Shown: positions 16,923 to 26,455, numbered from the stretch's first letter. The stretch is DNA of 64,000 bases from Natrarchaeobaculum aegyptiacum (GCF_002156705.1 NZ_CP019893.1:1426001-1490000); one strand, 5' to 3'. Translations and numbers: made by a program. Notes: generated by a model not told the origin, from the letters alone.

Positions 16923-17968
16923 TCGAGTAATCCCTCCTCACCGAAGAGACCGCGCGGTCTGATCAACAGGATGGCGAGCATGATCAGGAACGGGACGATG
17001 CCGCCGATTCCGGGGACGGCGAGAGCGTCGATCCCGGTGGCGGTCGCGAGCGCACGGACCATCACCGGGGCGACGAAGACGCCGATGCCGATCAGGAGGC
17101 CGGCAACGACGCTCCCGAAGATGCTGCCGACTCCGCCGACGATCACGATGACGAACGCCAGCAGGACGTACTCGAAGCCCATCGCGAGGTCCATCCCCGT
17201 CTCAGCGCCTCGAAGGACGCCCGCGAGGCCGGCCATGGCCGACCCGAGGAAGAACACGATCGTAAAGCGCGTCGGGATGTCGATGCCGATGAAGCCCGCC
17301 ATCTCTCGGTCCTGCAACCCGGCACGGATCGTGAGTCCGAAGTCCGTCCGGTACATGAGCAGGTAGGTGCCCACGATCACGAGCGTCGCGACGACGATCG
17401 TCAGCAGCCGAATCGTGGCGATGCGGCCGACACCGAACGTGATCGAGCCCTGGAGGACCGCCGGCAGGTCGAACGTCAGCGGCGTGCCGCCCCAGCGCGC
17501 CCGCGTCGCCTCCTCGATCATGATGAAGACCCCAAAGGTCGCCAGTAACCCGATCAGGGGGTTCTCACCGTAGAGTCGACGGAGGACGCCGACTTCCATC
17601 GCGACGCCGACTGCCCCGACAGCCAGTGGGACGACGAGGAAGGCAACCCAGAACGGCAAGCCCTGCATGGCGATGATCTCGTAGGCACCGTAGGCACCCA
17701 GCATGAAGAGACCACCGTGAGCGAAGTTCACCACGCCGAGCAGGCCGAGGATGAGCGCCAGCCCGAGCGCGATGAGCGCGAGTACCAGTCCGTAGACGAC
17801 GCCGCCGAGAAGGTTCTGGGCGAACAGCCGCGGGTGGACCGCGACGGTCAGCACGATCAAGATTGCAGTAGCCACAAGCAACGCCTTCGTTAGCGGCGAC
17901 TGTGACTGAAACTGTAGTCGAAACGTCTCGAGTGTGGATGTCGGTGTCGATGTCGTCATATCTCCCAT
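16919..17968 (-). CDS. livH: Branched-chain-type ABC importer, permease LivH (system 1)
   Basis: A 349-residue membrane protein with about 8 hydrophobic segments and the LivH landmarks LLGVVNFAHGGLFMLGAYGA and the cytoplasmic loop RAGLQDREMAGFIGIDIP. The start could be ATG 17968 or ATG 17959; neither has a clearly better upstream signal. It follows the binding-protein gene after a spacer of about 85 bases and overlaps livM by four bases. Confidence 0.93.
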   Translation of the reverse strand: MGDMTTSTPTSTLETFRLQFQSQSPLTKALLVATAILIVLTVAVHPRLFAQNLLGGVVYGLVLALIALGLALILGLLGVVNFAHGGLFMLGAYGAYEIIAMQGLPFWVAFLVVPLAVGAVGVAMEVGVLRRLYGENPLIGLLATFGVFIMIEEATRARWGGTPLTFDLPAVLQGSITFGVGRIATIRLLTIVVATLVIVGTYLLMYRTDFGLTIRAGLQDREMAGFIGIDIPTRFTIVFFLGSAMAGLAGVLRGAETGMDLAMGFEYVLLAFVIVIVGGVGSIFGSVVAGLLIGIGVFVAPVMVRALATATGIDALAVPGIGGIVPFLIMLAILLIRPRGLFGEEGLLE

Positions 17969-18054
17969 CCGTCGTTCGTATGTTCCATTGTGTCGTGTAC
18001 TGAAATCGGAATCCCAACCGTCAGTCGCGATACGGTCCCCGCGCTTGCAGGTGG

Positions 18055-19311
18055 TTACAGTTCACACTCCGGGTCCGGTTCGGGCGAGGCCTCCTCGCCT
18101 TGCATCACGTCTGTCACCTCGAACCAGACGTCGTACGGATCGGTCTGCTGATCGTCGACGTCGAGCCCGCGGGTAACGTAGGTCGGCTGGACGAGCTGGT
18201 TGTCCGCCTCGCGCCAGTACAGCTGTTCGTCGGTCGGCTGGAGGTCGTAGATCAGGTCGTTCTCGATCACGTGGCCACGCAGTTCGTCGCGGATCGCCTC
18301 GCCCTCGAGCGAATCCGCACGCATCGACGCCCGGACGAGCTGATCGACCGAGACGTAGCCCATGTAGTGACGGACGAACGGGCTGTGATCGGAGACCTGT
18401 GCGATCTCGTCGAGCCAGTCTTCGGGCACGTCGAGTCCGGCGCTCCAGCCCTGAGCGTTCACGTCGAGCAGCGCCGCAGACGCCGGGTCGATTCCGAAGA
18501 GCGAGACGTCCTCGGTCTGGTGCATGCTGAACGTGTACTCGTCTTCGATGCCGCGACTGAGAATTTCCTGGGTCACCGACCGCTGGTCCAGCCCAGCGGT
18601 CAGCAACGCGATTCCGTCGGCTCCGGACTGCTCGGCCGCGTTCAGGTACGGGCCGTACTCGGTCTCGGGGAACGGCACGCCTTCCGCTCCGATGACATCC
18701 GCTCCTTCGGCCTCGAGCGCTTCCTCGTAGGCGTCACGTGCCGTGTGTCCCCACGTGTAATCGGAGTACAGCAGGAACCACTCGTCCTCGAGGTCGGCCA
18801 TCGCCGGCGCGGTGGGCGCGACCTGCATCGAGTTCGACATGTAGGGGCTGAACATGTAGGACGCACACTCGGCACCGGTGATGTCGTCGCTACCGCCGTG
18901 GACCGAGACGGGTACCTGGTTCTCGGTCCCCCAGCTACCGGTCGCGATGGCGACGGCGGAACTGACGCCGCCGAAGGCCATGTGTGCGCCGTCGTTGATC
19001 ACCATGTCCTCGATTCGCTCGACGGCCGCGTTCGGGTCGGCCTCGGAGTCGCCCTCGACGATCTCGATCGAGACGTCGAACTCCTCTTCCAGGTGCTGGG
19101 CAGCGAGGATGCCACCGTCGCGTTCGGCCTCACCGTAGGGCGCGAATGCACCGCTCAACGCCGTCGGGCAGCCGATGACGATCTCGTCTGCGTCCTCGGG
19201 ACTCTCGCCGTTTGCACCGTTTTCACCGCCAAGGCACCCTGCGAGGCCAGCAACACCGATCGAAGCCACGCCTGTTCGGGTGAGAAAGCTCCGCCTGTTG
19301 ATCCCACTCAT
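18055..19311 (-). CDS. Branched-chain-type ABC importer, substrate-binding lipoprotein (system 1)
   Basis: A 418-residue periplasmic-binding-fold protein of the LivJ/Leu-binding family. It begins with a Tat motif (INRRSFLTRTG) and a lipobox (GLAGC), so it should be exported folded and lipid-anchored outside the cell. The mature start (EIVIGCPTALSGAFAPYGEAE) matches the ligand-binding opening of the family. It is the first gene of the leftward liv operon. A TATA box about 30 bases upstream indicates a very short leader. The ligand is not evident; the surrounding genes suggest an organic or aromatic acid. Confidence 0.92.
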   Translation of the reverse strand: MSGINRRSFLTRTGVASIGVAGLAGCLGGENGANGESPEDADEIVIGCPTALSGAFAPYGEAERDGGILAAQHLEEEFDVSIEIVEGDSEADPNAAVERIEDMVINDGAHMAFGGVSSAVAIATGSWGTENQVPVSVHGGSDDITGAECASYMFSPYMSNSMQVAPTAPAMADLEDEWFLLYSDYTWGHTARDAYEEALEAEGADVIGAEGVPFPETEYGPYLNAAEQSGADGIALLTAGLDQRSVTQEILSRGIEDEYTFSMHQTEDVSLFGIDPASAALLDVNAQGWSAGLDVPEDWLDEIAQVSDHSPFVRHYMGYVSVDQLVRASMRADSLEGEAIRDELRGHVIENDLIYDLQPTDEQLYWREADNQLVQPTYVTRGLDVDDQQTDPYDVWFEVTDVMQGEEASPEPDPECEL

Positions 19312-19339
19312 GATTGCGACTATGCAATAACCCCCATCG

Positions 19340-19348
19340 CATATATAG
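19340..19348 (-). promoter_or_regulatory. TATA box of the liv system 1 operon
   Basis: Minus-strand CCTATATATGC lies 29-37 bases upstream of the first ATG (19311), giving a predicted start of transcription within a few bases of the coding region. Confidence 0.6.
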
Positions 19349-19453
19349 GTTGTGTAGAATAGCGGGGAATTGATACGAAACTCGGAGCAGGGATCGACCT
19401 GCTGGTCCCCCTCGAGTGTGAATCCGGGGCGAGCGACCCAACCGGACCGACGG

Positions 19454-20332
19454 CTACCAGTTGGGACTGCGCTTCTCGAAGAACGCCTCGAGCCCCTCGT
19501 CGAAGGTCTCGGAGTCGCCCATCCGCGTAATGACCGAGCGTTCTTCCTCGAGGTGGTCGTCGAGGTTGGCGCTAAAGCCCGAGTCGACGAGTTCCTTCGT
19601 CCGGGCGTACACCTCGGTCGGCCCCTCGGCCAGCCGGCCCAGGTCGTCGGTGACGGCGTCGACGAACTCGGATTCGGGACCGGTGTAGACGTCGTTGGCC
19701 AGCCCGAGGTCGACTGCGGTCTCGGCGTCGATCGGCTGGGGGTCGAACAGCAACTCCCGCGTCCGATAGGGACCGAGCGTCTGGACGAGGAAAAACGGCG
19801 TCGCGTTGTCGGGCGTGAGTCCGATCCGGGCGAACGCGGTGTCGAAGGTCGCGTCTTCGTGGACGTAGATCAGGTCAGCAGCGAGTGCGAAGCCGAGACC
19901 GCCCCCGGCGGCCATGCCGGTGACGGCGGCGACGACCGGTGCCGGGAAGCTTCGAACCGCCCGGATGAAGCGGTTCGACGCGGCCGCGATCGTGTCGATT
20001 CTGGCCGAACGCATCTCGTCGGGCTTCTGGTCGATCTCGTGTAAGTCGGCACCGACGGAGAAGACCGGTTCGCCGTAGACGACGAGACAGTCGACCTCGC
20101 CGGCGAGCGACTCGACGGCCGTCGCCATCGTTTCGACCTTCGACGGTGAGAAGGCGTTCAACGATTGCTCGCTTCCTTCCATGACGAGACGGGCGATACT
20201 GGCTCCGCTCTCAGCGTCGGTGCTGGTCGCGGTGTCGCCGTCGTCACTGTCGACGTCGCCGTCGCTATCGGCGTCGACGTCGACGTATTCGATGCGTAGG
20301 TTCTCGTGAACGCGCTCTGTGCTCGAGATCAT
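19454..20332 (-). CDS. Crotonase-family isomerase, PaaG-like, with an acidic N-terminal insert
   Basis: A 292-residue crotonase. Residues about 16-45 are an Asp-rich low-complexity segment (VDADSDGDVDSDDGD) inserted in the first strand region. The active site has AAGGGLGFALAADL and FARIGLTPDNATPFFL: the hydratase glutamates are absent and an Asp follows the LTP, as in PaaG (1,2-epoxyphenylacetyl-CoA isomerase) and delta-enoyl isomerases. It could convert the epoxide made by the PaaABC enzyme to the oxepin. It sits between the two liv operons. Start at ATG 20332 avoids an arginine-rich upstream extension. Confidence 0.82.
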   Translation of the reverse strand: MISSTERVHENLRIEYVDVDADSDGDVDSDDGDTATSTDAESGASIARLVMEGSEQSLNAFSPSKVETMATAVESLAGEVDCLVVYGEPVFSVGADLHEIDQKPDEMRSARIDTIAAASNRFIRAVRSFPAPVVAAVTGMAAGGGLGFALAADLIYVHEDATFDTAFARIGLTPDNATPFFLVQTLGPYRTRELLFDPQPIDAETAVDLGLANDVYTGPESEFVDAVTDDLGRLAEGPTEVYARTKELVDSGFSANLDDHLEEERSVITRMGDSETFDEGLEAFFEKRSPNW

Positions 20333-20635
20333 TGGCTTTCGTACTCGTGGTCGTGATCGTGATCGGCAGTCTCGGTCGCGCCCGGTCGACTCAGGCCGAA
20401 CCCGCGTTCCGCAGATCGACGCGTGGGAGTGCACGTGAGACGCCGCCCCAGTGGTTCCGGCACCCGCTCGATCTGGGTAGTCGAGTCGAGTCCCGCGCCG
20501 ACCCGGAGTAGTACCCGTCCCGCGGACCGATTACCGATCGTCATCGTCGGTCGCGTAGGCGGTACTCTCCACGCCGCGTGTAATGACGATTTCGGTGGAG
20601 ACCTGGACGACGACATCTCGCTCACCACCAGCCCG

Positions 20636-21355
20636 CTATTTGACGCCGAGATAGCTCTCCATCGCCTCACGGTCCTCGAGCAGGGCCGAGGCCGGCGACT
20701 CGTGGACGATGTTCCCGTTCTCGAGCACGTAGGCGTGGTCGGACAGCTCGAGGGCCATGTTGGCGTTCTGTTCGACCAGCAGGATCGTGACGCCTTCCTC
20801 GTTCAGTTCGCGGATGATGTCGGCGACGTCCTCGACGATCTGCGGGGCCAGTCCCTCGCTCGGTTCGTCGAGCAACAGCACGTCGGTGTCGGGGCCGAGT
20901 AACGAACGCGCGATGGCGAGCATCTGCTGTTCGCCCCCGCTCATCGTCCCGGCTTTCTGGCCCCGCCGCTCGTCGAGTCGCGGGAAGCGCTGGTAGATCT
21001 CCTCGAACCGTTCGCTCTGGTCGTCCGCACCGCTGTGGGCGGCCAGCCGCAGGTTCTCCTCGACGGTCAGCCCGCCGAAGACGCGTCGGCCCTCCGGAAT
21101 CCACGAGATTCCCTCTTTCCGGGTCTCGTGTGGCTCGAATCCGGTGATATCCGTCCCGCCCAGTGTCACGGTGCCAGCCGCGGGCGGGGTCAGTCCCATG
21201 ATGCTGCGGAGGGTCGTGGTCTTGCCGGCCCCGTTCCGGCCGACGAGCGCGACGATGTCACCGCGACCGACCGACAGCGAGAGGTCGAACAGGATGTGGC
21301 TCTCGCCGTAGTAAGTATCGATCGAGTCGACGACGAGCAGATCGTCCTCAGACAC
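20636..21355 (-). CDS. livF: Branched-chain-type ABC importer, ATPase LivF (system 2)
   Basis: A 239-residue LivF-type ATPase with GRNGAGKTT, MSGGEQQML and VLLLDEPSEGLAP. I place the start at GTG 21355, eight bases after a strong GGAGG; an in-frame GTG three codons earlier overlaps that ribosome site. It overlaps the livG stop by eight bases and is the last gene of the second leftward liv operon. Confidence 0.93.
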   Translation of the reverse strand: MSEDDLLVVDSIDTYYGESHILFDLSLSVGRGDIVALVGRNGAGKTTTLRSIMGLTPPAAGTVTLGGTDITGFEPHETRKEGISWIPEGRRVFGGLTVEENLRLAAHSGADDQSERFEEIYQRFPRLDERRGQKAGTMSGGEQQMLAIARSLLGPDTDVLLLDEPSEGLAPQIVEDVADIIRELNEEGVTILLVEQNANMALELSDHAYVLENGNIVHESPASALLEDREAMESYLGVK

Positions 21356-22157
21356 TGCCACCACCTCCGAGGTAGGCTTCCTGCACGCGGTCGTCGCTGC
21401 TGATCGTCTCGGGTGGCCCCCATGCCAGCAGTTGTCCCTCGTTCAGCACGCCAATCTGGTCGGAGATGTCCATGACGATATCGACGTCGTGTTCGATCAA
21501 CACCACCGTCGCCTCCTCGGAAATTGCTTCGATCAACTCGACCATCTCGCCGGTCTCGTCCGGGCTCATCCCCGCAGTCGGCTCGTCCATCAACAGCAAG
21601 TCCGGGTCGGCCGCCAGCGCGATTCCGAGTTCGAGGTGCCGGCGCTGCCCGTACGCGAGATTCGCAGCCGGCGTCGCAGACTCCTCTGCAAGCTGGATGC
21701 GCTCGAGGATGTCGCGAGCGTCCGCGATCGGTTCCTCGAGGGCGGCGTGGTGGCGCGTGAAGTCACTCGGCGCGAAGCCGGAGTAGTGTGCCTGGGTCGC
21801 CAGACGCACGTTCTCGAGGACCGTAAGATCCTGGAAGAAGTTGTTGATCTGGAACGAGCGCACGATCCCCCGGTTGACGATCCGGTGGGGCGACTCGCCG
21901 ACGATGGACTCACCGAAGAACTCGATCGTCCCCGACGTCGGCGTGTGCTTGCCCGTGACCATGTTGAAGAAGGTCGTCTTGCCGGCCCCGTTCGGACCGA
22001 TAATCGACGTGATCCCGCCGGCCGGAATCTCGAGTGAGACGCCGTCGACGGCAGTGAGCGTCCCGAACTTCTTGGTGAGGCCCTCGGTCTTGAGGGCAAC
22101 ATCGGTCATCCCGGTGTCGGTCGACGCTGCAGTCTGTGATTGAGTAGCATCACTCAT
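21348..22157 (-). CDS. livG: Branched-chain-type ABC importer, ATPase LivG (system 2)
   Basis: A 269-residue ATPase with Walker A GPNGAGKTT, a Q-loop and an AYGQRRHLELG signature instead of the LSGGQ consensus, and Walker B LLMDEPTAGMSP. Its ATG shares one base with the livM stop codon (TAATG), so translation is probably coupled. It has a shorter N-terminal tail than the system 1 LivG. Confidence 0.93.
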   Translation of the reverse strand: MSDATQSQTAASTDTGMTDVALKTEGLTKKFGTLTAVDGVSLEIPAGGITSIIGPNGAGKTTFFNMVTGKHTPTSGTIEFFGESIVGESPHRIVNRGIVRSFQINNFFQDLTVLENVRLATQAHYSGFAPSDFTRHHAALEEPIADARDILERIQLAEESATPAANLAYGQRRHLELGIALAADPDLLLMDEPTAGMSPDETGEMVELIEAISEEATVVLIEHDVDIVMDISDQIGVLNEGQLLAWGPPETISSDDRVQEAYLGGGGSV

Positions 22158-23254
22158 TATCCTTTCACCTTCTCGATGTAATTGCGAAGCGTTTTTCTGG
22201 CGTTCGTGAGTGCCTGACTCGGATCGTTCCGGATCGAAATCAGGATCCCGGCAAGTCCTCGTGGTGCGAAGATCACGACCACGATGAAGATGCCACCGAG
22301 GATGATCTCCCAGCTGGCCACGCCGCCGAGGAGGTCCTCGACGAGGACCACCAGACCGGCCCCGAGCATCGGCCCCCAGAGGGTGCCGAGGCCGCCGAGC
22401 AGGAGCATGACGATCAGTTCACCGCTGATCTCCCAGTGGAGCAGGCCGGGGTGAGCGACGCTCTGGAACGGCACGTAGAGACCGCCCGCGAGGCCGGCGA
22501 AGCCGCCGCTAATCGAGAAGGCGATCACCTTGTAGCGGGTAACGTTGTACCCGATGAACTCGACGCGCTCTTCGTTCTCGCGGATCGCCTGCAACACGCG
22601 ACCGAACGGGGAGTTCGCGAGCCGAACGATCGCCGCCAGCGACACCACGACGAGCGCCAGCGTCATGTAGAAGTACAGGAGCCGGTGATCGAGGCCGGCC
22701 AGCTGGTGAATCGGCTCGCCGAATAGCTCGAAGCCAGCGACCCCGACCAGTCCGTCGTCAGCGCCAGTTACCTCGTCGACGTCGAGGATGGTCGCTGGCA
22801 GGTCGGTAAACGCGATGACGTAGAACATCTGGGCGAAGGCGAGCGTCAGCATCGCGAAGTAGATTCCCTTCGCACGCACGCTCAGCCAGCCGATGATCGC
22901 GGCGACGATGACACCCACGACGATGGAAGCTGGTAACACGACGAACAGGTTCTGGGTGTACTCCCGCATCAGCAGTGCAGCCGCGTAACCGCCAGCCCCG
23001 AACATCGCGGCGTGACCGAACGAGAGCAAGCCGGCGTAGCCAAAGATGAAGTCGAGGCTCAGTGCGAGCAGTGCGAAGATCAGCATCCGCACCAGGATGT
23101 TCAGCCAGAACGGCTCGAACACATTGATGACCGGTGCGACGACGGCCAGCAACACGACCGCGATGGCCACCGCGAGCCGGCCGCGAGAGGAGAGGATCTC
23201 GCTGCCCGTCTCGAGCGCGTGACTCCGATCGAAGAAGTCGGTGAACCACTGCAT
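22157..23254 (-). CDS. livM: Branched-chain-type ABC importer, permease LivM (system 2)
   Basis: A 365-residue membrane protein with LivM features GYAGLLSFGHAAMFGAGGYA and the cytoplasmic loop RVLQAIRENEERVEFIGYN. It begins immediately after the livH stop (TAG then ATG) with no spacer. It pairs with LivH to form the translocation path. Confidence 0.94.
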   Translation of the reverse strand: MQWFTDFFDRSHALETGSEILSSRGRLAVAIAVVLLAVVAPVINVFEPFWLNILVRMLIFALLALSLDFIFGYAGLLSFGHAAMFGAGGYAAALLMREYTQNLFVVLPASIVVGVIVAAIIGWLSVRAKGIYFAMLTLAFAQMFYVIAFTDLPATILDVDEVTGADDGLVGVAGFELFGEPIHQLAGLDHRLLYFYMTLALVVVSLAAIVRLANSPFGRVLQAIRENEERVEFIGYNVTRYKVIAFSISGGFAGLAGGLYVPFQSVAHPGLLHWEISGELIVMLLLGGLGTLWGPMLGAGLVVLVEDLLGGVASWEIILGGIFIVVVIFAPRGLAGILISIRNDPSQALTNARKTLRNYIEKVKG

Positions 23255-24124
23255 CTATGCTGCCTCCGTGGCCCCGAACAGGCCACTTGGTTTGATGATC
23301 AGGACGATCGCCATCATCGCGAACAGGAACAGCTCCGTCAGAGTCGGTGCGATCACGGAGCCGTAGGCCGTGACGAGCCCGACCAGCAGGGCCGCGTAGA
23401 CGGCCCCGCGGAAACTCCCCAGCCCGCCGATGACGACGATGACGAACGCCTCGATGATGATTCCCATCCCCATCCCGGGGTGGACAGAGCGCGAACCCCC
23501 GAGCAGGACACCGGCGATTCCGGCGAGTATGGCACCGAAGACGAAGACGCCGGTAAACACCTTGTTGACGTCGATGCCGAGGGCGTTGACCATCTCGGTG
23601 TCGTGGGCGCTCGCACGCATCAGGATCCCGAGGTTGCTCCGCTCGATTCCGATCCAGATCAGGGCGATCAGGACCGTGCTGACGATCAGCACGAACAGCC
23701 AGTAGACCGGATAGGTAACTGGGCCGACCTGAATCGTGCCCTCGAGAACGGTCGGGACGTCGATCCGTCTGGATTGGCCGCCGAAAATCAGGACGATCGC
23801 CCCCTGAATCGCGATCGCAAACCCGAAGGTGAGCAGGATGTGATACAGCGGGTTGCGGCCGTAGAGCGGGCGAAGCGAGAAGATCTCGATGGCCGCCCCG
23901 ATCAGGCCCACGAACAGCGGTGCCAGGAGCAACGCCAGCCAGTAGTTCCCGAACGTGCCGGCGATGACCGTTCCGAAGTACGCACCCAGCATGTAGAGCG
24001 CGCCGTGGGCGAAGTTGATGACGTCCATCATGCCGAAGATGAGCGTCAGCCCCGCGGCGATCAGGGCGAAGGTCATCCCGAGCTGGAGGCCCAGGAACGT
24101 CGATCGAATAAACACTTCTAGCAT
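23255..24124 (-). CDS. livH: Branched-chain-type ABC importer, permease LivH (system 2)
   Basis: A 289-residue membrane protein with MMDVINFAHGALYMLGAYFG and the loop MRASAHDTEMVNALGID, both typical of LivH. It lies 82 bases after the binding-protein gene; that gap has no gene. The two LivH proteins of this window are clearly diverged from each other, so the two transport systems probably have different ligands rather than being a recent duplication. Confidence 0.94.
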   Translation of the reverse strand: MLEVFIRSTFLGLQLGMTFALIAAGLTLIFGMMDVINFAHGALYMLGAYFGTVIAGTFGNYWLALLLAPLFVGLIGAAIEIFSLRPLYGRNPLYHILLTFGFAIAIQGAIVLIFGGQSRRIDVPTVLEGTIQVGPVTYPVYWLFVLIVSTVLIALIWIGIERSNLGILMRASAHDTEMVNALGIDVNKVFTGVFVFGAILAGIAGVLLGGSRSVHPGMGMGIIIEAFVIVVIGGLGSFRGAVYAALLVGLVTAYGSVIAPTLTELFLFAMMAIVLIIKPSGLFGATEAA

Positions 24125-24206
24125 ACTATAATTTCACCTGTCTCTCTGAAGCCAGTCTGTGACTCCGCTCGGCCCGTTCGATCGCGACGTACTCGAAGGC
24201 ATCGAT

Positions 24207-25448
24207 CTAGAGGCTGCAGCCCCAGGTGGGGCCCTCGATGTCTTCGAACGTCTCGATGACCTCGTTCTCGGGACCATCGTCACCCTCGACGACCTCGCGG
24301 ACGTAGAGGTTGTGGACCGGGTCGTGCGTCTCGGAGTTGAACGCCAGCGGTCCACGCGGGCTGTCGATCTGGAGTCCCTCGAGTGCGGGGATCAGGTCGT
24401 CGGCGTCGGAACTGCCCGTTTCCTCGACTGCGGCGGCGAACGCCTGCGCGGAGTCGTACCCCTGACACGCGTACACGTTCGGTCCCTCGCCGTAGGCGTC
24501 GGCGTAGGCGTCGTAGAACGTCTGGTTGCGATCGGTGTCGAGCGTGTCGGCGTAGTGCAACAGCGAGTACATGCCGAGTGCGGAGTCACCCTGGGCGGGC
24601 AGGGTGTCACCCGAGAGCAGGAAGCCGCTGCCGGTCTGGGTCATCTCCTCGTCGAGGCCGAAGTCACTGAACTGGTTGACGTAGTTGACCGCGTCGTCAC
24701 CCGCGAAGAACGAGAACACCGCCTCCGCACCGCTGTCCTCGATCTGGCCGAGGTACGAGGAGTAGTCGTCGGTGCCAAGCGGCGCACCGACTTCGTCGAC
24801 GACCTCGCCGCCGAGGTCCTCGAACTCCTCGGCGAAGAAGTCCTTCGAGTTCACGCCGAACGCGTAGTCAGCGTAGGCCAGACAGACGTTGTCGGCGACC
24901 TCGTCGTAGACGAACTCCGCGAGCGGCGCGGAGGTCTGCCAGTCGTTGAACGAGGTCCGGAAGTGATACGGCGTACAGCCGTCCTGTGTGACCCGGTAGT
25001 CGCCAGCGTTCGCATTGAACCAGATTGAATTCGCCTCGGACTGAACGGTGTCGATCATCGCCATCGCGACCGCACTCGAGACCGGGCCGACGATGGCGTC
25101 TGCCTGGTACTCGACGAGCAGTTCGCGGGTGACGTCGACGCCGCGGTTCGTGTCGGCTTCGGTGTCTCGCTCGACGAACTCGACCTCGCGGCCGTTTACC
25201 TCGCCATCGTGTTCGTCGATATACAACTCGAAGCCGTTGGTGATGCTCTCGCCGAGCATCGCGTAGGTCCCCGTGTACGGAAGCGCAAAGCCCACCGTCA
25301 ACGTGTCGTCGTCTTCGCCGCCGGCACAGCCAGCCAGCGCCGCCGCACCGACGGCTCCAGCACCTGCGAGATAGCCTCGTCGTGAAATCGTTTGTGATGT
25401 CGTCCCCACGGTTCGCGATTCGCTCGTACCACTGTCTCCCTGAGACAT
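24207..25448 (-). CDS. Branched-chain-type ABC importer, substrate-binding lipoprotein (system 2)
   Basis: A 413-residue Leu-binding-fold lipoprotein. The N-terminus has a Tat motif (SRRGYLAGAG) and lipobox (ALAGC), then LTVGFALPYTGTYAMLGES, the ligand-binding opening. It is the first gene of the second liv operon and is divergent from the CoA-transferase genes, with which it shares a 113-base promoter region. Co-location with a CoA-transferase and an aryl-CoA ligase suggests that the ligand is an acid activated by those enzymes, but this is inference. Confidence 0.92.
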   Translation of the reverse strand: MSQGDSGTSESRTVGTTSQTISRRGYLAGAGAVGAAALAGCAGGEDDDTLTVGFALPYTGTYAMLGESITNGFELYIDEHDGEVNGREVEFVERDTEADTNRGVDVTRELLVEYQADAIVGPVSSAVAMAMIDTVQSEANSIWFNANAGDYRVTQDGCTPYHFRTSFNDWQTSAPLAEFVYDEVADNVCLAYADYAFGVNSKDFFAEEFEDLGGEVVDEVGAPLGTDDYSSYLGQIEDSGAEAVFSFFAGDDAVNYVNQFSDFGLDEEMTQTGSGFLLSGDTLPAQGDSALGMYSLLHYADTLDTDRNQTFYDAYADAYGEGPNVYACQGYDSAQAFAAAVEETGSSDADDLIPALEGLQIDSPRGPLAFNSETHDPVHNLYVREVVEGDDGPENEVIETFEDIEGPTWGCSL

Positions 25449-25471
25449 ACCCGGCTATCCATGCCGGATCG

Positions 25472-25480
25472 GTATATAAT
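25472..25480 (-). promoter_or_regulatory. TATA box of the liv system 2 operon
   Basis: Minus-strand ATTATATACC lies 24-32 bases upstream of ATG 25448 in the divergent region. Confidence 0.65.
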
Positions 25481-25529
25481 TTTTGATCAGCGGCGTTGAC
25501 AGCCGGTGACAGTACACAGAGTAGAGAAC

Positions 25530-25537
25530 TTTATACG
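25530..25537 (+). promoter_or_regulatory. TATA box of the CoA-transferase genes
   Basis: TTTATACG lies 25-32 bases upstream of ATG 25562, so the transcript is probably leaderless. It is back to back with the liv system 2 promoter. Confidence 0.65.
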
Positions 25538-25561
25538 TCCCTGTTCGGAACGTGTGGGTAC

Positions 25562-26455
25562 ATGGCAACAGACTCGGAGCCACTGGCCGAGGCTGTGTCT
25601 CGCATCGAGCCCGGAAGCTCGATCGCGACCGGCCTCGCGCTCGAGCACGCCATCCCGTTTGCCGCGGGACACGAACTGCTCAGACAGGGAATCGACGATC
25701 TGACGCTCATCGGGCCGATCAGCGACCTGCTGTTCGACCAGCTCGTCGGCGGCGATGCGGTGTCGGCGGTCCGGGCCGCGTGGGCGGGCAACGTCAGCGC
25801 CGGAACCGGCTACCGGTTCAGGGAGGCCGTCGAAGACGGCCGCATCGAGGTCGAAGATCACTCGAACTTCAGTATCGCCCTCTCGCTCAAAGCGGCCGCA
25901 ATGGGCGTCCCGTACCTGCCGACGCGCTCGATCCTCGGCAGCGACATCTTCGAGCGCAACGACCGCTTCCTCGAGTCGACCGATCCGTTCACCGAGGAGA
26001 CGGTGGCGCTGATTCCCGCCATCTCCCCCGACTGGACGATCGTTCACGCCCAGCGAGCCAGCCCGCAGGGCGACGCTCACCTCTGGGGGAATACCGGCAT
26101 CACCGATCCCGCCGTCGGTGCCGCCGACAACGTCCTCGTCACCGCAGAGGAGATCGTCGACCCCGAGGTCATCACGAGCGACCCGAGCCGGGTCGCCATC
26201 ACTCGCGAGCAGGTGACCGCCGTCGCCGAAGTCCCCTTCGGCGCTCACCCCTCGCCCGTCGCCGGCTACTACAACCGGGACAACGAGTATTACCTCGAGT
26301 ACAGCCAGCAGACGAAGACACAGGAAGCGTTCGACGAGTGGGCCGAGACGTGGGTCTACGGCGTCGACAGTCGCGAGGAGTACCGCGACCTCGTCGAGGC
26401 AGACCTCTCGATCACCGAACCGACCGTCGCCGCGGAGGTGCAGTATGGCCAGTGA
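25562..26455 (+). CDS. CoA-transferase family subunit A (glutaconate CoA-transferase / IpdA-like)
   Basis: A 297-residue protein of the class I CoA-transferase alpha fold. Near the N-terminus it has a short glycine-containing opening (EPGSSIATGLALEHAIPFA) and then DLTLIGP; it lacks the long GxGG loop of some relatives. Later motifs such as PYLPTRSILGSD and HAQRASPQGDAHLWG (RAdxxGN-like) are typical. It needs subunit B, whose gene overlaps its end by 11 bases. Together they would move CoA between a short donor and an organic acid, or, if IpdAB-like, hydrolyse a ring-derived CoA ester. Confidence 0.85.
   Translation: MATDSEPLAEAVSRIEPGSSIATGLALEHAIPFAAGHELLRQGIDDLTLIGPISDLLFDQLVGGDAVSAVRAAWAGNVSAGTGYRFREAVEDGRIEVEDHSNFSIALSLKAAAMGVPYLPTRSILGSDIFERNDRFLESTDPFTEETVALIPAISPDWTIVHAQRASPQGDAHLWGNTGITDPAVGAADNVLVTAEEIVDPEVITSDPSRVAITREQVTAVAEVPFGAHPSPVAGYYNRDNEYYLEYSQQTKTQEAFDEWAETWVYGVDSREEYRDLVEADLSITEPTVAAEVQYGQ

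Noticed and set aside
23012-24121. 369-codon plus-strand frame
   Set aside because: Antisense to livM and livH of system 2; charged low-complexity translation without a domain.
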